A stretch of 64,000 nucleotides of DNA from Limnohabitans sp. B9-3. GTDB lineage: Bacteria; Pseudomonadota; Gammaproteobacteria; Burkholderiales; Burkholderiaceae_C. The notes under the pieces were generated by a model. It did not search any database. It was not told the DNA's origin and worked only from the letters and a program-made list of their open reading frames with translations. The DNA lies in the NCBI RefSeq assembly GCF_002778325.1, contig NZ_NESI01000005.1:182407-246406 (forward strand). The letters are read 5' to 3'. Position 1 is the first letter of the stretch. Every line of letters begins with the position of its first letter. A program made the translations under genes and the position numbers. This document shows positions 20,538 through 30,643 of the stretch, piece after piece.

Positions 20538-23500
20538 TCAGGCCCCCACTTCAGCGTCTTCGTGGCGAATCGTGATGGCGCCGGGCACCTTGCGGCGTGC
20601 CAACAAGGTGTACATGGTGGGCACCACAAAAATGGTGAGCAAGGTGCCCAAGCTCATGCCACCCACAATCACCCAACCGATTTGTCGGCGGCTCTCCGCA
20701 CCTGCGCCCGTGGCCAAAGCCAACGGAATAGCACCCAGCACCATGGCGCCGGTGGTCATCAAAATCGGGCGCAAACGTAAGGTGGCCGATTGCGTGATAG
20801 CGGCAAACAACTCCATGCCCTCCTCGCGCAACTGGTTGGCAAACTCCACAATCAAAATGCCGTGTTTGGTGATCAGCCCAACCAAGGTGATCAAGCCAAT
20901 TTGACTGAACACGTTCAAGGTGCCACCACTGAACTGCAAGGCCAGCAAAGCGCCCACCATCGACAAAGGCACAGACAGCATGATGACCAAGGGATCGACG
21001 AAGCTCTCAAACTGGGCCGACAAGACCAAGAAGATGAACAGCAGGGCCAGCACAAACACGATCACCAACGAGCCAGCCGATTTCACAAACTCCCGCGAAG
21101 TCCCGTTCAAATCGCTGGAATAACCGGGCTTGAGCAATTTTTTCGAGGTCTCATTCATGAAGGTCAAAGCTTCGCCCAAGGAATAAGTAGGCGCCAAGTT
21201 GGCGGTGATCGAGGCACTGCGGCGCTGGCTGAAGTGGTTCAACTCACGCGGCACCACCACTTCTTTGATCTTCACCAAAGCAGACAAAGGAATCATGGCT
21301 TCGTTGCGGCCACGCACAAAAATATGCTCGATGTCATCCGGCGTGTCACGGCCTGTCGGCGAAGTTTGAACGATCACATCGTATTGGTCACCTTCACGTT
21401 TGTAGCGCGTGACTTGTCGCCCACCCATCATGGTTTCCACGGCACGCGCAATCGCGTCGACCGGCACGCCCATGTCAGCTGCACGCTCACGGTCGACCTC
21501 CATGCTGATCTCGGGTTTGTTGAGCCGCAAGTCGGTGTCCACACTCACGATGCCTGGGTTCTTGGCCAATTCCTCTTGAAAGCTGCGCACCACTTGCGAC
21601 AAGTTTTGGTAGCTGTCGGAGGTCAAAATCACAAAGTTCAACGGACGCTCGCGGAACGCTTGGCCCAGCGAAGGTGGCGTGATCGGAAACGCCGTCACAC
21701 CGGGTAGGGACGACACGGCGGGCGTCATCTCACGGGCGATTTCCAAGGTTGTTTTTGTGCGCTCTTCCCATGGCTTTGCACGGTAAAACACGTTGCCCTG
21801 TGCCACCGTGGGGTTCCCCACCACGGTGAAGATGCGGTCAAATTCGGTGTACTTGGACGACATGCTTTCAATGGCTTTGGCATATCGGGTGGTGTAGTCC
21901 ATGGTGGCACCATCAGGGCCGTTGATGACGGTCAAGATGACGCCACGGTCTTCCAGCGGTGCCAATTCGCTCTTGGTGGATTTGAGCAAAGTGAAGGTGC
22001 CAATACCCGCTGCCACCATCACCGCGACCACCAACCAACGGTGCGACAGCGTCCAAACCAGCACACGGCCGTACCCGTTGGACAAGCGTTGCAACTGCTT
22101 ATCCATCGTGCGATCGAACCAACTTGGCTTAGGGTTGTGCTTAAGCATCAACGAACACATCATGGGGGTGAGCGTCAGCGCCACAAAACCAGACACCACC
22201 ACCGAACCGGCCAATACCAAGGCAAACTCGGTGAACAACTTACCCGTGCGCCCTGGCGTGAACGCCAACGGGGCATACACGGCAGCCAAGGTCATGGTCA
22301 TCGCAATCACAGCAAAGCCCACCTCTTTCGCACCTTTGATCGCAGCATGAAACGGCGACATGCCCTCTTCAATGTGCCGGTAAATGTTCTCCAACACCAC
22401 AATGGCATCGTCCACCACCAAGCCAATGGCCAACACCAACGCCAACATGGTCAGCGTGTTGATCGTGAAGCCAAACATGGCCATCAGCGCAAACGTACCA
22501 ATCAAGCAAACAGGGATGGTCACGAGCGGAATGATGGACGCGCGGAAGGTGCGCAAGAACACAAAAATCACCAAGGCCACCAAAATGGCCGCCTCAATGA
22601 TGGTTTGGTACACGGCCTTGATGGACCGATCAATGAACACCGAGTTGTCGTTGGCCACTTCAATCTCAACGCCGGGCGGCAAGTTCTCTTTGATTTTGGG
22701 AATCATGGCGCGAATGGCGGCACTCAAATCCAGTGGGTTAGCAGTGGCATTGCGAATCACACCCAACGTGATGGCGTCTTTGCCATTCAGGCGCGTCGCG
22801 GTGCGCTCCAGTTGCGGGCCCTGCTCGACACGCGCCACGTCCCCAATGCGAACCTGAAAGCCATTTACAGATTTGATGACCACCTGCCTGAACTCGGCGG
22901 GCTTTTGCAAGTCCGTCGAGGTGGTGACGTTGAATTCGCGAAGCTTGCTCTCCACACGTCCGGCCGGCACTTCGACGTTGGAGCGGCGCAGCGCATCTTC
23001 GACGTCTTGGGTGGTGAGTTTGTAGGCCGCCAAACGGTCTGGATCCAGCCAAATGCGCATGGCATATTTGCGCTCGCCGTACACCCGTACATCCGACGCA
23101 CCAGGCGCGGTCTGCATCATGGGTTTGGCAATTCGGTTGGCGTAGTCGGTCAACTGCAGCACATTCAAGTTGTCCGCGCTGAAGGACAACCAAATCACCG
23201 GAAAAGCGTCGGCCTCCACCTTGGCAATCACCGGTTCATCGATACCTATAGGTAGCTTCTGGCGCACACGACTGACTTTGTCGCGCACATCGGCAGCCGC
23301 AGAATCGGGATCGCGCGACAACACAAAGTTGACGGTGATTTGGCTTTGCTCTTGGCGGCTGATGGAGGTGATGACGTCCACGCCCTCGATGCCCGAGAGG
23401 GAGTCTTCCAACACCTTGGTCACCTGCGACTCCACCACCGCACTGGACGCGCCCGTGTACTTGGTTTCGACCGTGACCACAGGGTTGTCGATCTTGGGGT

Positions 23501-23609
23501 ACTCGCGCACATTCAAGCGCGTGAACGACACAAAGCCCACCAACACAATCAACAGCGAAAGCACGGTGGCGAACACTGGGCGGCGAATGGATATCTCAGA
23601 CAACTGCAT
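20538..23609 (-). CDS. RND efflux pump inner-membrane transporter (HAE1 family)
   Basis: A 1023-residue proton-driven exporter of the AcrB/MexB superfamily. It has the first transmembrane helix at about 12-30, a large periplasmic loop, and the proton-relay aspartates D400-D401 in GLVVDDAIVVLENI in helix 4. Two repeated halves are visible. It is most like multidrug (HAE1) rather than metal pumps. It follows the adaptor gene by 21 bases. No outer-membrane factor is encoded nearby, so it must share a TolC-like channel from elsewhere. Confidence 0.92.
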   Translation of the reverse strand: MQLSEISIRRPVFATVLSLLIVLVGFVSFTRLNVREYPKIDNPVVTVETKYTGASSAVVESQVTKVLEDSLSGIEGVDVITSISRQEQSQITVNFVLSRDPDSAAADVRDKVSRVRQKLPIGIDEPVIAKVEADAFPVIWLSFSADNLNVLQLTDYANRIAKPMMQTAPGASDVRVYGERKYAMRIWLDPDRLAAYKLTTQDVEDALRRSNVEVPAGRVESKLREFNVTTSTDLQKPAEFRQVVIKSVNGFQVRIGDVARVEQGPQLERTATRLNGKDAITLGVIRNATANPLDLSAAIRAMIPKIKENLPPGVEIEVANDNSVFIDRSIKAVYQTIIEAAILVALVIFVFLRTFRASIIPLVTIPVCLIGTFALMAMFGFTINTLTMLALVLAIGLVVDDAIVVLENIYRHIEEGMSPFHAAIKGAKEVGFAVIAMTMTLAAVYAPLAFTPGRTGKLFTEFALVLAGSVVVSGFVALTLTPMMCSLMLKHNPKPSWFDRTMDKQLQRLSNGYGRVLVWTLSHRWLVVAVMVAAGIGTFTLLKSTKSELAPLEDRGVILTVINGPDGATMDYTTRYAKAIESMSSKYTEFDRIFTVVGNPTVAQGNVFYRAKPWEERTKTTLEIAREMTPAVSSLPGVTAFPITPPSLGQAFRERPLNFVILTSDSYQNLSQVVRSFQEELAKNPGIVSVDTDLRLNKPEISMEVDRERAADMGVPVDAIARAVETMMGGRQVTRYKREGDQYDVIVQTSPTGRDTPDDIEHIFVRGRNEAMIPLSALVKIKEVVVPRELNHFSQRRSASITANLAPTYSLGEALTFMNETSKKLLKPGYSSDLNGTSREFVKSAGSLVIVFVLALLFIFLVLSAQFESFVDPLVIMLSVPLSMVGALLALQFSGGTLNVFSQIGLITLVGLITKHGILIVEFANQLREEGMELFAAITQSATLRLRPILMTTGAMVLGAIPLALATGAGAESRRQIGWVIVGGMSLGTLLTIFVVPTMYTLLARRKVPGAITIRHEDAEVGA

Positions 23610-23630
23610 AGGAACTTCTTTGCGGTAGGT

Positions 23631-25085
23631 TTAGCGACTGGCTGAGGCGACTGGCACTGAGGCTGAGGCTGCGGGCCCAGAGACAGGAGCGGATGCAGGA
23701 TTGGCAGGCGGCTTGCCCATCTCCACCACGCGCAGGGCAGAACCGTCTTTTTGCAAACGCTGCTGGCCGGCAATCACCACCACATCACCCTCACCCACGC
23801 CGCTGATGATCTCAACCTGGCCACCGCGTCGCAGTCCCAATTTGACTTCGGTGCGCTGAGACACCCACTTGGTGCCCTCAGGCAAAGCTGGCGCGCTGGC
23901 GGCACTGGCGGCACTGGCAGCGCTGGCGGCAAAATCGGCAGGTGCCACTGCTTTGATCACAAACTGTTTGCCACCTTGCGGCACGATGGCCTCTTCAGGC
24001 ACCACCCATGCGTTGGGCTTGACCGAGAAAACAGCTGTCACGCGTGCAAACATACCGGGTCGCAAGGGCCCACTGCCACCAGAAGCTGACGCATTTTTTC
24101 GATTGTCAAACATGCTGGGCGGGCAGCCTAGGCTTTGCGGTGTGGGCAGCGTGATGCCGCGCCCAACTTGGGGGATCGTTGCATTTGAAGCGACTTCAGC
24201 CACAACGGCCTGAGCGGCGGGTGGACGAGTGCCTGCTACACCTGCAGCTGCACCTGCACCTGCACCGGAACCTGGCCCAGTTGGCTCACCCGGCCCATTG
24301 ACCAGCACCGCCCGTACACCAATGGAACGGCCATTGGCATCGATCAACGGATCCACCGCTTGCACCGTCGCCTTGAACAAGCGGTTAGGCATGGCATCGA
24401 GTTTGACCTCCACCACTTGCCCTGACTTCACTTGCGCTTGGTAGCGCTCTGGCAAGCGGTAATCCACATACAGCATGCCAATGTCTTCAAGGCCGATCAA
24501 ATCAGCGCCATCTTTCACGTAGTCGCCGACGTTGACATTGCGAATGCCCACCACACCGTTGAAAGGCGCCATGATGCGCATGCGCTCTAAGCGGGCGCAG
24601 GACAAACCCAGCTGAGCATCGGCCACTTGCATCGCCGCTGCGCTTTCCTCGAGCACGCGCTGCGCCACGAAATTTTGGGCCACCAAATCTTGGTTGCGTT
24701 TGTAATTGGCACGCGCCACAGACATTTGCGCCAATGACTGTTGCACTTCCGCACGCTGAAAGGTGTCATCGAGCTGCACCAAGAGCTGGCCGGTACTCAC
24801 GCGAGCTCCGTCGGAAAAGCCCAGCGACACAACACGCCCGGCCACCTCAGGCCGCAGCATCACGCTTTGACGAGAGCGCAAACTACCCTGCGCCTCGGCA
24901 TCGTCGCGCAGGGTGGTTTTTTGCACTGGCGCCACCTCCACACCCACGGCTCTGGGGCCACTCGGTGCACCAACCGCCACGACAGTGGTATCCGATTTCG
25001 GACTATTTTGGTACCACCAAGCAAAGCCAGATGCAGCCGTGATACCCACCAAAGCCACGAGGGGATAAATCTTTTTGGACGCCAT
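23631..25085 (-). CDS. RND efflux pump periplasmic adaptor with an internal insertion
   Basis: A 484-residue membrane fusion protein, longer than the usual 370-400. A signal/anchor helix is at about 7-25, then a lipoyl-like half, coiled-coil hairpin (about 105-165) and second lipoyl half (APFNGVVGIRNVNVGDYV). The beta-barrel is interrupted at about residues 265-340 by a Gly/Ala/Pro-rich stretch with a lone Cys in SLGCPPSMF. Further Ala/Ser runs lie at about 386-399 and in the tail (461-484). The insertions are in frame and do not look like frameshifts. First gene of the pump operon. Confidence 0.88.
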   Translation of the reverse strand: MASKKIYPLVALVGITAASGFAWWYQNSPKSDTTVVAVGAPSGPRAVGVEVAPVQKTTLRDDAEAQGSLRSRQSVMLRPEVAGRVVSLGFSDGARVSTGQLLVQLDDTFQRAEVQQSLAQMSVARANYKRNQDLVAQNFVAQRVLEESAAAMQVADAQLGLSCARLERMRIMAPFNGVVGIRNVNVGDYVKDGADLIGLEDIGMLYVDYRLPERYQAQVKSGQVVEVKLDAMPNRLFKATVQAVDPLIDANGRSIGVRAVLVNGPGEPTGPGSGAGAGAAAGVAGTRPPAAQAVVAEVASNATIPQVGRGITLPTPQSLGCPPSMFDNRKNASASGGSGPLRPGMFARVTAVFSVKPNAWVVPEEAIVPQGGKQFVIKAVAPADFAASAASAASAASAPALPEGTKWVSQRTEVKLGLRRGGQVEIISGVGEGDVVVIAGQQRLQKDGSALRVVEMGKPPANPASAPVSGPAASASVPVASASR

Positions 25086-25179
25086 AAGGTTGTTTCTTTT
25101 GAGTTTTATTCACACAACCGGCCAATGTACCAGCCAAGGCTCACGCCATGGCAGATTTACAAAGGCTTCACAGTATTTG

Positions 25180-25632
25180 TCACCGATGAGACTGCACCAA
25201 TTCCACACCTCGGTTAGCCAAGCCATCTGCGCGTTCGTTGTCCACGTGTCCGGCATGGCCTTTGACCCAATGCCAAGCGATGTGATGGTCGCCATCGTGC
25301 ACCAAGGCATCCAACTGTTGCCACAAATCCGCATTCTTAACGGGCTGCTTGGCCGCTGTTCGCCAGCCACGCGCCTTCCAGCCATGAATCCACTCGGTGA
25401 TGCCTTTGCGGACGTATTCGCTGTCCAAGTAAAGGGCCACCTGACAGGGACGTTTGAGTGCGCGCAGCGCCTCAATGACGGCCATCAACTCCATGCGGTT
25501 GTTGGTGGTGCCTAACTCGCCGCCGAACAACTCTTTCTCTTGACCCGAAGGGGAGCGCAGCAAGGCGCCCCAGCCGCCGGGGCCCGGGTTTCCTTTACAA
25601 GCGCCGTCGGTGTAAATTTCTACTGCGTTCAT
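25180..25632 (-). CDS. rnhA: Ribonuclease HI
   Basis: Cleaves the RNA strand of RNA-DNA hybrids, with roles in replication and R-loop removal. The 150-residue length matches E. coli RNase HI. Catalytic carboxylates D9 ([11 protein letters not shown]), E48 (NRMELMA) and D70 (LYLDSEYV) are present, with the later HxxxxxW/H-D region ([15 protein letters not shown]) completing the active site. It overlaps the methyltransferase gene upstream by 4 bases. Confidence 0.97.
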   Translation of the reverse strand: MNAVEIYTDGACKGNPGPGGWGALLRSPSGQEKELFGGELGTTNNRMELMAVIEALRALKRPCQVALYLDSEYVRKGITEWIHGWKARGWRTAAKQPVKNADLWQQLDALVHDGDHHIAWHWVKGHAGHVDNERADGLANRGVELVQSHR

Positions 25633-26369
25633 TCCATGCCTTTAGTGGCCGTTGTCACAACCTTGCCCCGGAGGGCCGATGCTGTCTTCCAAGCCGGTCC
25701 CATCAAGCGCATGCCTCGCACGCGCTTGACCGCCGACACCATATAAATCCCGCCAAAGATTCGCCATGAACGGGACCCTAACGTGTCCATCCACGACAAG
25801 CGCTGCAGCCAGCGCTCTGACTGCAAAGCAGGACGGTAGCACCCAAACTGCATGTCTTGCACCTCAAAGCTCAGCAGCCGCAGCCAATCGCGCAAGCGCC
25901 AATGCCCCATCAAATCACCCACATCAGGTGCCCCCTTGCCAGCGCTTTTTTGCAGGCCCCACACGCTGTTGGGGTTAAAACCCAAAATCACAACACGGCC
26001 TTCTGGCACCAACACGCGCGCCACCTCACGCAACGTGGCGTGCGGGTCACAACTCAGCTCAAGGCTGTGGGGAAGAACCACCAAATCGAGGCTGACATCT
26101 GCGAAAGGCAAGGCTTCGTAGTTGGTGAGGAACGTCTCTTGCCTGTCTACAGCGTGTGCCATCATTTGGTCGCAGCCCAGCCATCGGTAGGGCATGCGGT
26201 TGGCCTGCAAAGCATCCAGCTCAGGCCAACCCAATTGCAGGGCATGAAAGCCGAACACATCCGAAACGGCCTGATCCACACACGCTTGTTCCCACTGCAA
26301 CAGGTACTGGCCCGCAGGCGTGAGCAGCCATTCGTGCAAACTATCGGTTTTTAGATGTTGAGATGTCAT
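25629..26369 (-). CDS. Class I SAM-dependent methyltransferase (YafS-like)
   Basis: A 246-residue protein with a Methyltransf_11-like core. The middle region [23 protein letters not shown] resembles motif IV-V regions of the family, and [20 protein letters not shown] follows. The classic glycine-rich SAM loop is poorly conserved, as in YafS of E. coli. In E. coli yafS also lies between gloB and rnhA, and that synteny is the best clue to identity. The start ATG 26369 overlaps the divergent gloB start; ATG 26402 would add 11 residues inside gloB. Function unknown. Confidence 0.8.
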   Translation of the reverse strand: MTSQHLKTDSLHEWLLTPAGQYLLQWEQACVDQAVSDVFGFHALQLGWPELDALQANRMPYRWLGCDQMMAHAVDRQETFLTNYEALPFADVSLDLVVLPHSLELSCDPHATLREVARVLVPEGRVVILGFNPNSVWGLQKSAGKGAPDVGDLMGHWRLRDWLRLLSFEVQDMQFGCYRPALQSERWLQRLSWMDTLGSRSWRIFGGIYMVSAVKRVRGMRLMGPAWKTASALRGKVVTTATKGME

Positions 26370-27147
26370 GAAACTCATTGAACTACCCGCGTTCTCCGAC
26401 AACTATCTGTGGCTGTGGCAACAAGACGACCAAGCGGTGGTGGTCGACCCCGGCGATGCAGCGCCCGTGTTGCAAGCGCTCGCACGCGCGGGGCTGACGT
26501 TGGCCGCGATTCTAGTCACCCATCACCATGCCGACCATGTCGGAGGGGTCGCAGAATTGCGAGCAGCCACAGGCGCAACCGTCTTTGGCCCAGCGCGAGA
26601 AGACATCCCCCTGCCGTTCACACCCGTCATGGCCGGTGAACCGCTGGTGTTGCTGGGCCAACGCGTCGACGTGTTCGACGTGCCCGGCCACACCGCTGGC
26701 CATGTGGCCTACTTCCTACCCGACGCCCAACCCAGCCCAGTTCTGTTCAGTGGCGACACCTTGTTTTCTGGCGGCTGCGGCCGTTTGTTTGAAGGCACGG
26801 CCGCCCAAATGTTGGCCTCGCTGGACACGCTGGCTGCCTTACCCGCCGACACGCGGGTGTGTTGTGCCCACGAGTACACTCTTTCCAACTTGCGATTCGC
26901 CCTCGCCGTGGAACCCCACAACACGGACTTGCAGGCTTACGAGACCCATTGTCAAAGTTTGCGCGCACAGGGAATGCCCACCCTCCCCGCCCGACTTGGT
27001 ACCGAATTGCAGATCAACCCATTTTTACGGGCTCGTCACCCCGATGTGCGACAGGCTGTGGCACAACATGCAGGCCTCAACGCCAAGACACAAGCCGACG
27101 ATGTGGCAGTCTTTGCGGCCCTGCGCCAATGGAAAAACGACTTTTGA
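26368..27147 (+). CDS. gloB: Hydroxyacylglutathione hydrolase (glyoxalase II)
   Basis: Hydrolyses S-lactoylglutathione to lactate and glutathione, the second step of methylglyoxal detoxification. The 259-residue metallo-beta-lactamase-fold enzyme has the metal motif H52-x-H54-x-D56-H57 (THHHADHVGG), then GHTAGHVAY and SGDTLFSGGCGR, with the later CAHEYTLSN histidine. Length is typical. Its stop overlaps the mltD start by one base (TGATG), indicating coupled translation. Confidence 0.95.
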   Translation: MKLIELPAFSDNYLWLWQQDDQAVVVDPGDAAPVLQALARAGLTLAAILVTHHHADHVGGVAELRAATGATVFGPAREDIPLPFTPVMAGEPLVLLGQRVDVFDVPGHTAGHVAYFLPDAQPSPVLFSGDTLFSGGCGRLFEGTAAQMLASLDTLAALPADTRVCCAHEYTLSNLRFALAVEPHNTDLQAYETHCQSLRAQGMPTLPARLGTELQINPFLRARHPDVRQAVAQHAGLNAKTQADDVAVFAALRQWKNDF

Positions 27148-28631
27148 TGAGATTTTTAAACACCGCCTTGCTATCAGCCATCGCGCTTTTGGCAGGCTGC
27201 ACCACCCTAGAACCAACCGAAACGCAGCCAGCGCCGCGCCGTGTAGCCCCTGCTACGCCCATGCCGTCAGCCCCGAGCACAAGTCTCAGCCCCGTGAGCA
27301 AAGGCCAAGCCACACGCGAAGGCGTCGCCAACTTGGCCCTTCCTAACGACTTGTGGGAGCGCATTCGCAAGGGCTACGCCATGCCCGACTTGGACAATGA
27401 TTTGGTCATTGACCGCGCGCAGTGGTACAGCGCCAAGCCCGAATACTTGCAACGCATGAGCGAGCGCTCCAGCAAATACCTCTATCACATCGTTGAAGAA
27501 CTTGAGCAGCGCAACATGCCCACCGAGTTGGCCCTGTTGCCCTTTATTGAGAGCGCCTTCAACCCGCAAGCCGTGTCCAGCGCACGCGCCAGTGGCATGT
27601 GGCAATTCATGCCTGCAACGGGCAAGAGCTTTGACTTGAAGCAAAACGCCTTTCGTGATGACCGCCGTGACGTGCAAGCCTCCACCCGCGCCGCACTCGA
27701 CTACCTGGAACGCCTCTACAAAATGTTCGGCGACTGGCACTTGGCATTGGCCGCCTACAACTGGGGTGAAGGCAACGTTGGCAAAGCCATCGCCCGTAAC
27801 CAACGCGCGGGCTTGCCCACCACCTACTCCGACCTGAATATGCCGATGGAGACGCGCATGTACGTCCCTAAGTTTCAGGCCATGAAAAACATTGTGGGCA
27901 AACCGAGCGCCTTCAATGTGGTGCTGCCCCGTATTCCCAACCACCCTTACTTCCAAAGCGTGCCCTTGCCGCGCGACATGGACGTGACCATCGCGGCCAA
28001 ATTGGCTGAAATCTCGCTGGACGATTTCAAAGCCCTGAACCCATCAGCCCATCGCCCCGTTTTACTGGCTGCAGGCATACCCGCCATCTTGCTGCCTTGG
28101 GACAACGCCGAGGTGTTTCAGCGCAACTACGAGGCCTCACCCACGGGGCGCATGGCGACCTGGACAGCCTGGATTGCGCCCAGCAACATGAAGGTCTCCG
28201 AAGCTGCGCAAAAAGTCGGTATGAGCGAAGCCGACTTTCGCAGCATCAACAACATCCCACCGCAGATGTTGATCCGCGCAGGCTCAGCCTTGCTGGTGCC
28301 TCGCACCTCGCACATGGCCGATGACGTGACGGCACGCGTCGCTGACAACGGCAGGCTTGAGTTGTCGCCTGAACAAGTGCTCAGACGCATCACGGTCAAA
28401 GCGGGCAAACAAGACACCGTGAGCAGCATTGCTGGACGCAACAACGTGAAGCCCGAGCAGGTGGCCGAATGGAACAAAGTGGCCGTCACCACCAGTTTCA
28501 AAGCGGGTCAAACCGTGGTGCTGTTTGTGGCGGGCAAATCCCGCCCGACCACTCAGGTGGCATCCGCAAAAGGTAAAAAGTCTGCGGTTGCCAGCAAGCC
28601 CAGTGCGGGCACCAAGTACGCCAAACGCTAA
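27147..28631 (+). CDS. mltD: Membrane-bound lytic murein transglycosylase D, lipoprotein
   Basis: Cleaves the glycan strands of peptidoglycan, forming anhydromuramic ends. The 494-residue protein begins with a lipoprotein signal and lipobox (ALLAGC, Cys18). The SLT domain (about 115-245) has catalytic E135 in PFIESAFNP and the AASGMWQF-type motif (ARASGMWQFMP). Two LysM-like repeats follow in the C-terminal half, the last near VKAGKQDTVSSIAGRNN. The start was set at the ATG overlapping the gloB stop; a longer frame runs through gloB out of phase. The residue after the lipid Cys is Thr, which favours outer-membrane sorting. Confidence 0.93.
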   Translation: MRFLNTALLSAIALLAGCTTLEPTETQPAPRRVAPATPMPSAPSTSLSPVSKGQATREGVANLALPNDLWERIRKGYAMPDLDNDLVIDRAQWYSAKPEYLQRMSERSSKYLYHIVEELEQRNMPTELALLPFIESAFNPQAVSSARASGMWQFMPATGKSFDLKQNAFRDDRRDVQASTRAALDYLERLYKMFGDWHLALAAYNWGEGNVGKAIARNQRAGLPTTYSDLNMPMETRMYVPKFQAMKNIVGKPSAFNVVLPRIPNHPYFQSVPLPRDMDVTIAAKLAEISLDDFKALNPSAHRPVLLAAGIPAILLPWDNAEVFQRNYEASPTGRMATWTAWIAPSNMKVSEAAQKVGMSEADFRSINNIPPQMLIRAGSALLVPRTSHMADDVTARVADNGRLELSPEQVLRRITVKAGKQDTVSSIAGRNNVKPEQVAEWNKVAVTTSFKAGQTVVLFVAGKSRPTTQVASAKGKKSAVASKPSAGTKYAKR

Positions 28632-28678
28632 GTCAAACAAAACGTGGGGGGAAGCCGCTCCACCCCGTTACGCCAGTA

Positions 28679-30526
28679 TTAGGTGTCGAACTTTTCAACT
28701 TCGCGGCGTGTTGCATCCGCGATTTTGGAGAGCTCAATCACGGTGGCCGTGATTTCTTCAGAAGCCGCAGCATTGCTGCGCGCAATGTTGTCCACGTTGC
28801 TCAAGTTGGCGTTGATCTCTTCGACCGCAGCGCTCTGCTGCTCAAGGGCAGCCGCAATGCGTTGCAGCATGGTGTCGGTTTCGCGGGCACCTTGTTCGAT
28901 GTTGGTCATGTCTTTGTTGACCTCCATCACGGCGGCCACCGCACGGTGTGCTTCTTCCACGGCTTGTTGCACCAAGGCTGCAATTTCTTGTGAACTCTGA
29001 GCGCTGTTCAAGGCGAGCTTGCCCACTTCGTCGGCCACCACAGCAAACCCTTTGCCGTGCTCGCCCGCACGCGCGGCCTCAATGGCGGCGTTGAGTGACA
29101 AGAGGTTGGTCTTGTTGGCGATCTTCTCGATGACTTCCGTGATTTTGTTGATCTTCTCGGAGTTGCTGGCGATGTTGTTGACCACCGTGACCATCTCTTC
29201 CATCTTGCGCATGCTGGAGCGCACAGACTCGACAGATTTCTTCGATTGGTGGCTGGCGAACTCGGTGTTCTTGGACACATCCGACACCGAAGTCACGGTT
29301 TGACGCACTGCCGTCGCCACTTGGCCAATGGCGTGTGTTTGATTTTGTGCGCCATCAGAAATCTGACCAATCGCATTGCTGGTTTGGTTCGATGCGGCAG
29401 CCACTTGGCGCGTGTTGTTATGGATCAGCACCATCGCGTTGCGCAAGGCTTCTAACGAATTGTTGATGTTGGCCTTGAGGGCTTCCAAATCACCTTGGGC
29501 AGAGACGCTCACGCGGCCATTCAAGTTACCTTGCGCCAAGCCCTGCATCACCTGGGTGATGTCGTCAAAGAATGATTGCTGGGCTTCAATGCTTTGGTTC
29601 ACGTTGTGCTTCAAAGCTTCCAAATCGCCTTTGGCAGAGACGGTCACGCGGTCTGTCAAGTTGCCATGTGCGACCGCATTCATCACCGACGTGATGTCGT
29701 GGAAAACAGCTTGTTGGGCCTCAATGCTTTGGTTGATGTTTTGCTTCAGCGCGTTCAAATCGCCTTTGGCTTCCACCGTGACACGGCCTGCAAAGTTACC
29801 TTGCGCCACGCCGTTCATCACCTTGGTGATGTCTTGCAGTGTGGCATCCAAAGACTTTTGCATGTCCGAGACTTGCTTCAACAGGGGAAAGCCAGCTTGG
29901 GTCGTTTGGTGCGCCTGCACCGCAAAGTTGCCTTGGCTGATGTCACCCGCCAGCTCTGCCACCAAAGCAGACTCCACCGCCTCGCGGCGCAGAATCACGG
30001 CCATGAAAATCAGCACCGCCGTTTCGAACACCACAAACGCGGCATGCAAGATGATGATCCAAGGGTTGATCGCCCCATCGATCACGAAGAGGCCGCCGAG
30101 GCCCGTGGCTTGCAAATAAGCAAAGCCCACATGGTGCACTGCGATCACCCCTGCTGCGGCCACCAAGGGACGCCAATCGCGGTAATACAACAAGAACGCC
30201 AGCATCACAAAAATACTGAAGTGCATCTCGGACATGCCACCGGTTTGCTGAATCATCAAAGCGGAATACACCATGAACGCACAAGCGGTGGCCAAACGCG
30301 AGCCCAGTGAACCGGGCGCCATCGAATAAATGGCAAAAGGAACAGCAAGCGCGGGTAAACCAATCGTCAAAGCTGCCCCCCACGTTTGCGTGAAATAAGC
30401 AATCCCTAAGCTGATCAAGGCCAAGAAGGACAACGTCCACAACATCAGCACATCGGCTTTGTTGCGTTGCGGTTGAAGAATCAACTCAATGTTGTGTCGT
30501 TCTTTGTTAGATTGATTCAAATTCAT
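28679..30526 (-). CDS. Methyl-accepting chemotaxis protein with polytopic sensor and three tandem HAMP-like repeats
   Basis: A 615-residue receptor. The N-terminal third (about 30-180) is a multi-helix membrane domain with about six hydrophobic segments rather than a periplasmic loop. It is followed by three tandem repeats of about 47 residues, each of the form A-x-G-N-(F/L)-x-x-R-V-(T/S)-V-x-A-x-G-D-L-x-A-L-K-x-N-(I/V)-N, read as poly-HAMP. The signalling tip [20 protein letters not shown] is intact. No C-terminal CheR-docking pentapeptide is present (ends VEKFDT). The start MNLNQS was preferred to an ATG 8 codons upstream because AGGA lies before it. Confidence 0.9.
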   Translation of the reverse strand: MNLNQSNKERHNIELILQPQRNKADVLMLWTLSFLALISLGIAYFTQTWGAALTIGLPALAVPFAIYSMAPGSLGSRLATACAFMVYSALMIQQTGGMSEMHFSIFVMLAFLLYYRDWRPLVAAAGVIAVHHVGFAYLQATGLGGLFVIDGAINPWIIILHAAFVVFETAVLIFMAVILRREAVESALVAELAGDISQGNFAVQAHQTTQAGFPLLKQVSDMQKSLDATLQDITKVMNGVAQGNFAGRVTVEAKGDLNALKQNINQSIEAQQAVFHDITSVMNAVAHGNLTDRVTVSAKGDLEALKHNVNQSIEAQQSFFDDITQVMQGLAQGNLNGRVSVSAQGDLEALKANINNSLEALRNAMVLIHNNTRQVAAASNQTSNAIGQISDGAQNQTHAIGQVATAVRQTVTSVSDVSKNTEFASHQSKKSVESVRSSMRKMEEMVTVVNNIASNSEKINKITEVIEKIANKTNLLSLNAAIEAARAGEHGKGFAVVADEVGKLALNSAQSSQEIAALVQQAVEEAHRAVAAVMEVNKDMTNIEQGARETDTMLQRIAAALEQQSAAVEEINANLSNVDNIARSNAAASEEITATVIELSKIADATRREVEKFDT

Positions 30527-30643
30527 CTCAAGTTGTCCTGCAAATTGCATTTAAAAAACCAGGGTTTTGGTGGATGTACCAACCCAAAGCGAACGTGCTG
30601 TAAGCCAGCCAAGCGACCAGCAAGGGCCACACTGCCGGGCGCA

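Noticed and set aside
22041..23255. 404-codon frame opposite the RND permease
   Set aside because: Antisense shadow with no recognisable domain; the permease on the other strand is unambiguous.
28632..28678. Terminator between mltD and the receptor gene
   Set aside because: The G- and C-rich runs pair only imperfectly and no T tract follows.
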